NCBI GenBank assembly: GCA_964610175.1
Contig: CAZSVE010000048.1
Location: forward strand, 1 to 23,861
Direction of reading: 5' to 3'
From: CAZSVE01 sp964610175
Lineage (GTDB): Bacteria > Pseudomonadota > Gammaproteobacteria > HK1
DNA length: 23,861 nt
Below the pieces are notes generated by a model. The model did not search any database. It was not told the DNA's origin and was given only the letters and a program-made list of their open reading frames with translations. Positions within the stretch are counted from its first letter, which is position 1, and each line of letters starts with the position of its first letter. A program made the translations under genes and the position numbers. Of the stretch, positions 7,377-14,191 are shown in pieces.

Positions 7377-9338
7377 ATGGCAAAAATAATTGGAATCGAT
7401 TTAGGTACCACAAACTCCTGTGTCGCGATCATGGAAAGCGGTAAACAACGGGTGATAGAAAACAGCGAGGGCGATCGAACGACACCCTCCATCGTGGCTT
7501 GGACAAAAGACGACGAAGTACTCGTTGGACAGTCCGCCAAGCGACAGGCCGTCACGAATCCCAGCGATACGCTCTTCGCAATCAAGCGCCTGATTGGACG
7601 CAGATTTCAAGACGATGTCGTGCAACGGGATATCAAAATGGTGCCCTACAAGATTGTCGGTGCCGACAATGGCGATGCCTGGGTGCAAGCCAAAGAGAAA
7701 AAACTGGCACCACCCGAAATATCGGCACGTGTACTCATGAAAATGAAATCCACGGCCGAAGATTACCTGGGAGAACCCGTCAAAGAGGCCGTCATCACCG
7801 TCCCTGCATACTTCAATGACTCGCAACGCCAGGCAACCAAAGATGCAGGTCGCATCGCGGGCCTCGAAGTAAAACGAATCATCAATGAACCCACCGCCGC
7901 GGCCCTTGCCTATGGCATGGACAAAAAACGAGGTGATGTAAAGGTTGCCGTCTATGATCTCGGTGGCGGCACATTCGACATCTCCATCATCGAGATCGCC
8001 GATGTGGAAGGCGAGCACCAGTTCGAGGTGTTATCCACCAATGGAGACACCTTCCTCGGGGGAGAAGACTTCGACATCCGCATCATGGACCACATCGCCG
8101 ATGAGTTCAAAAAAGACAGTGGCATCGATCTGCACAACGATCCCCTGGCCCTGCAGCGTTTGAAAGAGGTTGCCGAAAAGGCCAAGATAGAACTCTCCTC
8201 CAGCCAGCAAACCGAAATCAATCTGCCCTATATCACGGCAGATGCCTCCGGCCCCAAACACCTCAACATGAAGCTCACCCGGGCGAAACTGGAATCCCTG
8301 GTGGAGGAACTCATCAACCGCACCGTGGAGCCTTGCCGGATAGCGCTCAAAGACGCCGGCGTCAGCGCCTCCGAGATTCAGGACGTGATACTCGTCGGTG
8401 GGCAAACCCGCATGCCCAAGGTACAGCAGGTCGTCAAGAATATCTTCGCCAAGGAAGCGCGCAAGGATGTCAATCCCGACGAGGCAGTCGCCATCGGTGC
8501 CGCCATTCAAGGGGGAGTGCTGGCAGGGGATGTCAAGGATGTCCTGTTGCTCGATGTAACGCCGCTTTCCCTGGGCATCGAGACCTTGGGTGGCGTCATG
8601 ACCAAGCTCATCGAGAAAAACACCACCATCCCCACCAAGGCGGCCCAGATCTTCTCCACCGCCGACGATAATCAGCGGGCGGTCACCGTCCATGTGTTGC
8701 AAGGTGAACGGGAGGTGGCATCCGCCAATAAATCCCTGGGTCGATTCGATCTCTCCGATATCCCGGCAGCGCCGCGAGGCATCCCGCAGATCGAGGTCAC
8801 CTTCGATATCGACGCCAATGGCATCCTCAACGTATCGGCAAAGGACAAGGCGACCGGCAAGGAACAATCCATCGTCATCCGTGCGTCGAGCGGTCTCTCG
8901 GACGAAGAGATCGACAAGATGGTCAAGGATGCCGAGGCACATGCCGCGGAAGACAAAAAATTCCACGAAATGGTCAATACCAGGAATCAGGCCGATGGCC
9001 TCATCCATTCCACCAACAAGACCTTGAACGATCTCGGAGACAAGGTGGATGAATCGGAAAAGAAGGCCATCGAAGCTGCGGTCAACGAGCTTCAGGAAAC
9101 CATGAAGAGCGACGACAAGGACGCCATCGAAGCCAAGATCAATGCATTGGCCGAGCTTTCCGGAAAACTCGCCGAAAGGGTGTATCAGCAGCAGAGCGCA
9201 GAGACAGGTGGCGCCGGTCCCCAGGATACCGGCGGACAACCCGGTGACGCGGGTTCGGCCAACAAGACCCCGGGTGGCGAGGATGTCGTCGATGCGGAAT
9301 TCGAGGAGGTGGATGAGAACAAGAAAGAACCCAAATAA
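7377..9338 (+). CDS. dnaK: Chaperone protein DnaK (Hsp70)
   Basis: ATP-driven chaperone for unfolded proteins, working with GrpE and DnaJ in the cytoplasm. The 653-residue protein is full length. The ATPase domain shows IDLGTTNS (7-14), catalytic Lys70 in FAIKRLIG, VYDLGGGTFDISII (192-205) and VILVGGQTRMPKVQ (337-350). The linker is DVLLLDVTPLSLGIETLGG, followed by the beta-sandwich and helical lid. The tail is Gly/Pro-rich and ends DAEFEEVDENKKEPK. GGAG at 7365-7368 is the ribosome site. A strong hairpin ends the gene, and dnaJ, the usual next gene, is absent. The Hsp70 region at about 8000-9300 is visibly richer in GC at third positions than the flanks. Confidence 0.98.
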   Translation: MAKIIGIDLGTTNSCVAIMESGKQRVIENSEGDRTTPSIVAWTKDDEVLVGQSAKRQAVTNPSDTLFAIKRLIGRRFQDDVVQRDIKMVPYKIVGADNGDAWVQAKEKKLAPPEISARVLMKMKSTAEDYLGEPVKEAVITVPAYFNDSQRQATKDAGRIAGLEVKRIINEPTAAALAYGMDKKRGDVKVAVYDLGGGTFDISIIEIADVEGEHQFEVLSTNGDTFLGGEDFDIRIMDHIADEFKKDSGIDLHNDPLALQRLKEVAEKAKIELSSSQQTEINLPYITADASGPKHLNMKLTRAKLESLVEELINRTVEPCRIALKDAGVSASEIQDVILVGGQTRMPKVQQVVKNIFAKEARKDVNPDEAVAIGAAIQGGVLAGDVKDVLLLDVTPLSLGIETLGGVMTKLIEKNTTIPTKAAQIFSTADDNQRAVTVHVLQGEREVASANKSLGRFDLSDIPAAPRGIPQIEVTFDIDANGILNVSAKDKATGKEQSIVIRASSGLSDEEIDKMVKDAEAHAAEDKKFHEMVNTRNQADGLIHSTNKTLNDLGDKVDESEKKAIEAAVNELQETMKSDDKDAIEAKINALAELSGKLAERVYQQQSAETGGAGPQDTGGQPGDAGSANKTPGGEDVVDAEFEEVDENKKEPK

Positions 9339-9355
9339 GTGCCATATGCTTTGAC

Positions 9356-9384
9356 GTATCGGAAAAACAAAGTTTTTCCGATAC
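9356..9384 (+). terminator. Terminator hairpin of dnaK
   Basis: Perfect 13-bp stem, GTATCGGAAAAAC / GTTTTTCCGATAC, with an AAA loop, 18 bases after the dnaK stop. The T-run lies inside the descending arm rather than after it. Its presence agrees with dnaK being the last gene of its transcript. Confidence 0.7.
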
Positions 9385-9387
9385 CGA

Positions 9388-9498
9388 CGAGCGAAGCTTC
9401 GCCTTAAAGCAACAAGGTATGATTCAGCATTGGTAAAGAAAAATCGTTGTTTTGCAAATGGTGACTCATCAGCAAAGCTGAAGCGAGAAATAAACAAA
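9388..9498 (-). repeat. Dispersed 110-bp repeat, copy R6
   Basis: Full-length copy, CGAGCGAAGCTTCGCC to GCGAGAAATAAACAAA, starting 4 bases after the dnaK terminator. The first CTAG has changed to CGAG. With the hairpin at 9513 and the hicA remnant it fills the 378-base gap between dnaK and hicB. Confidence 0.93.
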
Positions 9499-9512
9499 GT
9501 ACTCGATGGCGG

Positions 9513-9533
9513 CGCCCAAGCTCTGCTTGGGCG
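9513..9533. repeat. Short perfect hairpin CGCCCAAGC-TCT-GCTTGGGCG
   Basis: Perfect 9-bp stem with a 3-base loop. It resembles the hairpin at 14048-14065 (CCCAAGC-TCCA-GCTCGGG), so both may be members of a short dispersed hairpin family. It is followed by AAAAAGTTTTA, not by a T-run. Confidence 0.5.
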
Positions 9534-9618
9534 AAAAAGTTTTACCCCCTGCATCACATGGCCGAAAGACGGATTGTCATTCAGGAATTGGGCGTACTTG
9601 CCGGAAAACTCTGCCTAG

Positions 9619-9714
9619 CACAGCAGCGAATTCGTTTCGGGAAAACCCAATGTGGATATCCCTCCAGGTACATTGATCAACATCCTGAAACAGGCGGAAA
9701 TAAGAAGACACTGA
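9619..9714 (+). pseudogene. hicA toxin remnant (3' end only)
   Basis: After a TAG at 9616-9618 this frame reads ...EFVSGKPN and VDIPPGTLINILKQAEI then RRH and stops at 9712-9714, two bases before hicB. The motif DIPPGTLxxILKQAGI is the characteristic C-terminus of HicA mRNA interferases, and hicA directly preceding hicB is the usual order. The N-terminal 45 or so residues, including the catalytic Gly-Ser-His segment, are missing: upstream sequence in all three frames does not resemble HicA. Identification rests on one motif plus position. Confidence 0.7.
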
Positions 9715-9716
9715 AT

Positions 9717-9932
9717 ATGAAATATACGGCAATCCTGGAAAAAGGCGCTTCCAGTCACGGTGCTTTCGTTCCGGATCTCCCCGGGTGTATCGCCGTCGGG
9801 GAAACAAAGGAAGAAGCGCTTCGGTTAATCGGAGAAGCGATAGAATTTCATATCCAAGGTTTGTTGGATGCAAAAGAAGAAATCCCAAGACCACGCTGTG
9901 ATTTTGCTCAGGTGGAAGTAAAACTGCCTTGA
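9717..9932 (+). CDS. hicB: HicB-family antitoxin, toxin partner decayed
   Basis: A 71-residue protein with the HicB partial RNase H-like fold: MKYTAILEKG, then the signature FVPDLPGCIAVGETKEEALR, and the helix LIGEAIEFHIQGLLDAKEEI. HicB normally binds and inhibits HicA and often represses its own operon. I start at ATG 9717, as in the family, although the frame is open to 9558; the ORF upstream overlaps the hicA remnant and has no family similarity. No separate C-terminal DNA-binding (HTH/RHH) domain is present, as in the short HicB class. Since hicA is only a remnant, the antitoxin is now orphaned; it may persist by chance or act against a HicA encoded elsewhere. Confidence 0.88.
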   Translation: MKYTAILEKGASSHGAFVPDLPGCIAVGETKEEALRLIGEAIEFHIQGLLDAKEEIPRPRCDFAQVEVKLP

Positions 9933-10007
9933 TGGAACTATTGCCTTGACCGTCGATACAAGCATTCCTTTCCAGACACTGACCATCCTTCCCCCACGGA
10001 AATATAC

Positions 10008-10805
10008 ATGTCCCCCCTCCCCGATATCCTGAAGACCATCATTCGCCGCAAGGCCGAAGAGGTGGTGGAACGCGCCCAGATCCTGCCGCTCCGGAAGCTG
10101 GCCGAGCGCATCGAAAACACCCCACCGCCACGGCACTTCGTCGGGGCCATCGAAGACACCCTCGCCAAGGGGAAACCGGTGGTCATCGCGGAACTGAAGC
10201 GGGCCTCGCCCAGTAAAGGTATTTTGCGTGATCCATTCGATCCCAGCGCCATTGCAAAGGGATACGAAAAGGCAGGAGCAACCGCATTGTCGGTGCTGAC
10301 GGATCGAGATTTTTTTCAAGGGAACGACGACTATCTTGTCGAGGCGAAATCGGCGTGCTCCCTGCCGACCCTGCGCAAGGACTTCATTATCGATGCCTAT
10401 CAGGTGTACGAGGCACGCGTCCTGGGCGCGGATTGTATTTTATTGATCGTGGCGGCCCTGGGGGATGCTCTTCTGAGTGAACTGGCGGGGCTTGCCGTTC
10501 ATCTCGACATGGACGTACTGGTGGAAACACACAACGAGGAAGAGGTCGCGAGGGCGCTACCCCTGAATACGCCATTGATAGGCATCAATAATCGCAATCT
10601 CCACACCTTCGAGACCTCCCTGGAAACCACGCTCGCCCTGTCGGCGGCCATACCCGAGGATCGAATCATCGTCACGGAGAGCGGAATCCACTCCCGGGAA
10701 GATGTCAGGCACATGCGCGATCACGGGGTGCACACCTTTCTGGTTGGAGAGGCCTTCATGACGGCGCCGGATCCCGGTGCCCGCCTAACGGAGCTATTTA
10801 CATGA
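10008..10805 (+). CDS. trpC: Indole-3-glycerol phosphate synthase
   Basis: Closes the indole ring from carboxyphenylaminodeoxyribulose phosphate in tryptophan synthesis. The 265-residue TIM barrel begins ILKTIIRRKAEEV and has VIAELKRASPSKG (59-71, with catalytic-type Glu62 and Lys64), LRKDFIIDAYQVYEAR, LVETHNEEEVARAL, GINNRNLHTFETSL, and ESGIHSREDV. It is of the monofunctional type, not fused to TrpF. In many gammaproteobacteria it follows trpG and trpD; here neither is upstream, so it has left the usual cluster. Its stop overlaps the start of the OsmC-family gene by 4 bases (ATGA), indicating translational coupling. Confidence 0.97.
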   Translation: MSPLPDILKTIIRRKAEEVVERAQILPLRKLAERIENTPPPRHFVGAIEDTLAKGKPVVIAELKRASPSKGILRDPFDPSAIAKGYEKAGATALSVLTDRDFFQGNDDYLVEAKSACSLPTLRKDFIIDAYQVYEARVLGADCILLIVAALGDALLSELAGLAVHLDMDVLVETHNEEEVARALPLNTPLIGINNRNLHTFETSLETTLALSAAIPEDRIIVTESGIHSREDVRHMRDHGVHTFLVGEAFMTAPDPGARLTELFT

Positions 10806-11230
10806 AAGCACGCATAAAATGGGTGGAACAAGCCACCTTTCTCGGTGAATCGGGTAGTGGGCACACGGTGGTCATGGATGGCGCCCCGGAGGTGGGTGGC
10901 CGCAATCTCGGCGTGCGACCCATGGAGGCGATCCTGCTTGGCCTCGGTGGATGCACGGCATTCGATGTGGTTTCGATTTTGCGCAAGGCGCGCCAACCGG
11001 TAGACGATTGCGTGGTGGATATCGAGGCGGAACGGGCTTCGAGTCCGCCGAAGGTGTTTACCCGTATCCATATCCACTATCGCATCATTGGCCAGGGGGT
11101 CTCCGAGGAACGGGTCGAGCGGGCTATCGCACTATCCACGGAGAAATATTGCTCGGCCACCATCATGCTGGGTAAGGCGGCGGAAATCACCCATGATTAT
11201 GAAGTTGTCTTACCTGCCCAAAACAGCTGA
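10802..11230 (+). CDS. OsmC-family protein (peroxiredoxin-like)
   Basis: The 142-residue protein has the OsmC/Ohr fold signatures: the N-terminal strands, NLGVRPMEAILLGLGGCTAF around Cys51, and the helix RVERAIALSTEKYCSATIML around Cys117. These two cysteines are the redox pair in OsmC and Ohr, which detoxify organic hydroperoxides. The sequence looks closer to the YhfA-type subgroup of OsmC proteins than to OsmC or Ohr proper, and substrates of that subgroup are unclear. The start overlaps the trpC stop by 4 bases. The trpC-YhfA-like pairing occurs in other gammaproteobacteria as I recall it, but that is from memory. Confidence 0.92.
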   Translation: MKARIKWVEQATFLGESGSGHTVVMDGAPEVGGRNLGVRPMEAILLGLGGCTAFDVVSILRKARQPVDDCVVDIEAERASSPPKVFTRIHIHYRIIGQGVSEERVERAIALSTEKYCSATIMLGKAAEITHDYEVVLPAQNS

Positions 11231-11356
11231 TCCGATCCTGCGACAACGAGCATTTCCTGTGGTGGTGAAAAATAGCGGGTTCGCAGAGTGGTGATACGAA
11301 GGAACCCGAGAGAGATACTCCCCGGATAATGAAGGAGCGCCTACTGTTTCATAGTA

Positions 11357-11388
11357 AAGCATGTCGGTTTGAAGCGAAACTTCGCTAG
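11357..11388 (+). repeat. Dispersed 110-bp repeat, copy R7 (palindromic end only)
   Basis: Only the last 32 bases are clear: AAGCATGTCGGTTTGAAGCG then AAACTTCGCTAG. Its terminal CTAG (11385-11388) overlaps the stop codon of the Sir2-type gene on the other strand, the same arrangement as R3 and glmM. Confidence 0.8.
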
Positions 11389-12242
11389 CCATGGTCCCTT
11401 ATTCCCCTATCGATAGCCCTTTCGATCTCCGTCAATGTCGCCAGTGCCCCCGCCACCATGGAGATAGTGCCGGGAGGACCTTCCGAATCCCGCGGATTTA
11501 TCCGGATAAGTGTCGCGCCAAGATCCCTTGCCACGGCCTCGCAGGTAACACGCACCGTGGGTACGGCGCGTCCCGCCCCGCACTCGATGATGACGAGTCG
11601 TGTCCCCCGAATCTTGCCAAGCCAACGCCGAAAGGCCGCCTCCTGCGCCGCGGTGCGTTCCGGGCACCAACCCCCGTCGCCGAACATGAGTACATTGGGA
11701 CGGGCGAGCGCCCCACAGTGGGGGCAAGCGGGAAGCGGATCGGCGGCCTGAAAGGTATCCAGGTTTACCGACACATTCGTTCCCGATGCAGACCAAATGG
11801 CCCGGCTGCAGCCCTCGATGCATTGTAGATGATGCAGGGAGCCGTGGCACTCCACGAGTTCGTCTTCGGCATACCCGGCCTTTTGGAATTGTCCGTCCAC
11901 GTTGGAGGTGAATACGAATCCGCTCCCCACCCTGGCCATCCAGCGCCGCAGGATGTAAAAGCCTTCGTGGGGGTCGGTATCTCGGTAGAGATGTAGACGA
12001 TGACCGTAAAACCCCCAGGCGAGCTTCGGGTCGGCATCGAGCCATACGGGATTGGCGATATTCACGAAGGACAACCCCAACCGCTTCAAAGGGGGGTAGG
12101 CGCGCCAGAATCCCTCATCGCCCCGAAAGTCCGGAAGCCCGGAATCCACCCCCATGCCGGCGCCGGCGCCGACGAGGATAGCCTGGGCGCGGCTTATTTG
12201 CCTCGCGGCGTGCAGAATATCGGTGTTCATGAGCTGGTTCAT
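11385..12242 (-). CDS. Sir2-family NAD-dependent protein deacylase
   Basis: Sirtuins remove acyl groups from lysines using NAD. The 285-residue product has the Rossmann NAD loop GAGAGMGVDSGLPDFRG (25-41), the FTSNVDGQFQKAG segment (111-123; the family's TQNID element), catalytic His133 in ECHGS, four zinc-type cysteines (141, 145, 173, 176) and LVIIECGAG near the end. The catalytic residues are all present. The insert after GFWRAYPP and the substitution GQ in NVDGQ suggest the divergent bacterial class often described as 'Sir2 family/NAD-dependent protein deacetylase' of unknown targets. I use ATG at 12242; ATG at 12230 is also possible and neither has a clear ribosome site. The TAG stop comes from repeat R7. 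Confidence 0.9.
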   Translation of the reverse strand: MNQLMNTDILHAARQISRAQAILVGAGAGMGVDSGLPDFRGDEGFWRAYPPLKRLGLSFVNIANPVWLDADPKLAWGFYGHRLHLYRDTDPHEGFYILRRWMARVGSGFVFTSNVDGQFQKAGYAEDELVECHGSLHHLQCIEGCSRAIWSASGTNVSVNLDTFQAADPLPACPHCGALARPNVLMFGDGGWCPERTAAQEAAFRRWLGKIRGTRLVIIECGAGRAVPTVRVTCEAVARDLGATLIRINPRDSEGPPGTISMVAGALATLTEIERAIDRGIRDHG

Positions 12243-12266
12243 ATCGGATTATCACTATTTCGATCA

Positions 12267-12782
12267 CTACGGATCATCGACATCGGGTCGAGATACCCCT
12301 AGTTTGCCGGTAGCCGCGTATCTATCCCATAGCCCCTGTCCCACGGAGATGATGATGGCCTAATGCTTCGTCGTAGCCGTGGAATACGTCGACCCACCAC
12401 GACTCGAGACGGCTACCAGGATAAACACAGCAAGGACTTCGACACTGCGGCCATAACGGTCCCGAAAGAAGTCCCCAAGGGTAAGGTAACCACGCTTGCG
12501 GAGCTGACAGGCCAGGAACAGCACCATGGCGATGAGGCAAAGGGCATACCCGAATGGATCGACGTGGCCCCCGGCAAGCCCCTTTTCGGCGGTGGCGGCA
12601 GCCGATCCCATGGCCGCCTCCGTCCCGAACCAGGTGGAAAACAGTGAAAAGGTAACCAATGTCAGCCCGGGCCTACGCCCCGCGAGGAGATAATCGAATT
12701 GACCATGGATTTGTCGGGAGGCCCAAACGCCGACACCGAGCTGGAGCGCGAAGTAGCCGAAAATTACTATCCAGATCCACAT
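12267..12782 (-). pseudogene. Sodium:solute symporter (SSS family), N-terminal remnant
   Basis: From ATG 12782 the frame encodes about 120 residues typical of SSS transporters such as PutP/PanF: TM1 (IWIVIFGYFALQLGVGVWAS), then QFDYLLAGRRPGLTLVTFSL, FSTWFGTEAAMGSAAA, GLAGGHVDPFGYALCLIA and LRKRGYLTLGDFFRDRYG, VEVLAVFILVAVS. After that the sequence stops fitting and a TAG occurs at 12360-12362. The same frame resumes AIIISVGQGLWDRYAA, which suits the next TM helix, and stops again at 12267. Family members are about 450-500 residues with 12 or more TM helices, so at least two-thirds is missing. It is a degraded gene ending next to the Sir2-type gene. Confidence 0.85.
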
Positions 12783-13008
12783 GAGCGATTGGTTGGGTCG
12801 AAACCTTCCCCCGGAGAGATCACCCCGAAGTGCGGCGATGAACCGTAAGTATGCGGTGCGGGCGCGTCGCTAGCAGATTCCCATCACACAAGGCGCGTGG
12901 AAACGAGAAATCAATCTATCGTCGGTGACGCAAACGTCTTCTTCGAGCGGGGCTCTGGGTTGGCTATCCCAACGTCCATTCCGTGCCTCCATGACCTTCA
13001 ATCGATTT

Positions 13009-13335
13009 CTACTTCAGATAAGTGACCACGAAGGCCGCCGACGCTATGGTGATCCCCAATGACCAGAACATGAAGCGATCGATGCGCCGCATGACCTGTT
13101 CGAAACGTTTATCCATATCCTCACGCAGCGTCTTCATCTCGTCTCTCATATCCTCGCGCAATGTCTTTATGTCATTGCGCAGATCTTTGTCCAAGTGATG
13201 GAAATGATTGGATTGGGCCTTGAGGACGAGCACCATCATCTCCTCGGTGAGCAGCGGTTCCCCACGGCCCATCTTGTCGACGATGTCCCGGGATTTGGTA
13301 TCGAGCCATTTTTCGAATACGTCATTGTCGAACAT
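13009..13335 (-). CDS. Small coiled-coil protein with C-terminal TM helix, copy A
   Basis: No family recognised with certainty. The 108-residue product starts MFDNDVFEKWLDTKSRD, has a long charged helix with near repeats (DLRNDIKTLREDMRDEMK, TLREDMDKRFEQV) and ends with one membrane helix, FMFWSLGITIASAAFVVTYL. The architecture (cytoplasmic coiled coil, tail anchor) recalls DUF1640/CCDC90-like or other DKRFE-repeat proteins of unknown role. GAAGGGA precedes the ATG. It lies 24 bases after a near-identical gene (copy B), so the two are a recent tandem duplication and probably one transcript. Confidence 0.75.
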   Translation of the reverse strand: MFDNDVFEKWLDTKSRDIVDKMGRGEPLLTEEMMVLVLKAQSNHFHHLDKDLRNDIKTLREDMRDEMKTLREDMDKRFEQVMRRIDRFMFWSLGITIASAAFVVTYLK

Positions 13336-13359
13336 TGTGAAACTTCCCTTCGGTTATTC

Positions 13360-13818
13360 CTACTTCAGATAGGTGACCACGAAGGCCGCCGACGCTATGG
13401 TGATCCCCAATGACCAAAACATGAAGCGATCGATGCGCCGTATGACCTGTTCGAAGCGCTTGTCCATACTTTCGAAACGCTTATCCACCCCCTCGAAACG
13501 TTTATCCATATCCTCGCGCAGGGTCTTCATCTCGTCTCTCATATCCTCGCGCAATGTCTTCATGTCATTGCGCAGATCTTTGTCCAAGTGATGGAAATGA
13601 TTGGATTGGGCCTTGANNNNNNNNNNNNNNNNNNNNNNNNNNNNNNNNNNNNNNNNNNNNNNNNNNNNNNNNNNNNNNNNNNNNNNNNNNNNNNNNNNNN
13701 NNNNNNNNNNNNNNNNCATCATCTCCTCGGTGAGCAGCGGTTCCCCACGGCCCATCTTGTCGACGATGTCCTGGGATTTGGTATCGAGCCATTTTTCGAA
13801 TACGTCATTGTCGAACAT
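13360..13818 (-). CDS. Small coiled-coil protein with C-terminal TM helix, copy B (contains assembly gap)
   Basis: The readable ends are almost identical to copy A at DNA level: the same N-terminus (one change, R to Q at residue 16), the same TM helix and stop. It differs in the coil: copy A has one DKRFE unit where B has three (MDKRFEGVDKRFESMDKRFE), an insertion of 14 residues, that is two heptads. A good ribosome site (TAGGAG) precedes it. The 100 Ns fall between EEMM and KAQSN, where copy A has only VLVL. The frame across the Ns is therefore not evidence of a longer protein. Function unknown. Confidence 0.7.
   Translation of the reverse strand: MFDNDVFEKWLDTKSQDIVDKMGRGEPLLTEEMMXXXXXXXXXXXXXXXXXXXXXXXXXXXXXXXXXXKAQSNHFHHLDKDLRNDMKTLREDMRDEMKTLREDMDKRFEGVDKRFESMDKRFEQVIRRIDRFMFWSLGITIASAAFVVTYLK
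13617..13716. other. Assembly gap of 100 N
   Basis: Exactly 100 Ns, the customary placeholder length. The flanks match copy A, in which only 10 bases (GGACGAGCAC) separate the same two flanks. So the true missing part is either about 10 bases or one or more further tandem copies that the assembler could not resolve. Confidence 0.95.
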
Positions 13819-14191
13819 GGTGGGTCTCCTACAGGAATAAAACCTCGTCGATCGGGATTTTATCTCGAATCGGTTTCTTTGGATCGGTATTGCATCGAGC
13901 AGCCATCATGACCGAGGTCGTTTTGCTTGTCGTGTTCCGCGGGCCCGCCTGAAAAGCTTATTCTTGCGGTCCATCCACTGGGCTTCGCGCCCCCATGATA
14001 TCCCGTCCGAGGAATGAGCATGGATCATTCGAAAATCTTCTCTCGTACCCAAGCTCCAGCTCGGGCGCACGATCCGGAAGTCGGAGTGAAAAGGCCCCCC
14101 CCAGGCCGAAGCTTGGGGACCAGCGAAATATCCGCGTTCATAGGTTAGCTCGCATGGGTTAACTCGCATGGGGTTACCTCATGGGGACGTT
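13819..14191. other. Gene-free stretch between the coiled-coil pair and the M48 gene
   Basis: It holds two hairpins: CCCAAGC-TCCA-GCTCGGG at 14048-14065 (one mismatch, similar to the 9513 hairpin) and CCCCAGGC / GCTTGGGG at 14099-14118 (one wobble pair). A minus-strand frame of 87 codons (13906-14169) has no family features and no ribosome site, so I do not call it. Confidence 0.5.
14143..14183. repeat. Three tandem 13-14-bp repeats
   Basis: GGTTAGCTCGCATG, GGTTAACTCGCATG and GGGTTACCTCATG follow one another directly, just past the 3' end of the M48 gene. Confidence 0.7.

Noticed and set aside
9300..9338. EEVD in the DnaK tail, like eukaryotic cytosolic Hsp70
   Set aside because: It is not terminal (EEVDENKKEPK follows), and acidic EFEEV tails are usual in bacterial DnaK.
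8031..9557. 508-codon minus-strand frame opposite dnaK
   Set aside because: It is antisense to a certain dnaK; long antisense frames are common opposite GC-rich conserved genes, and the translation is composition-driven.
13906..14169. 87-codon minus-strand frame
   Set aside because: Contains hairpins and tandem short repeats, no family pattern and no Shine-Dalgarno.
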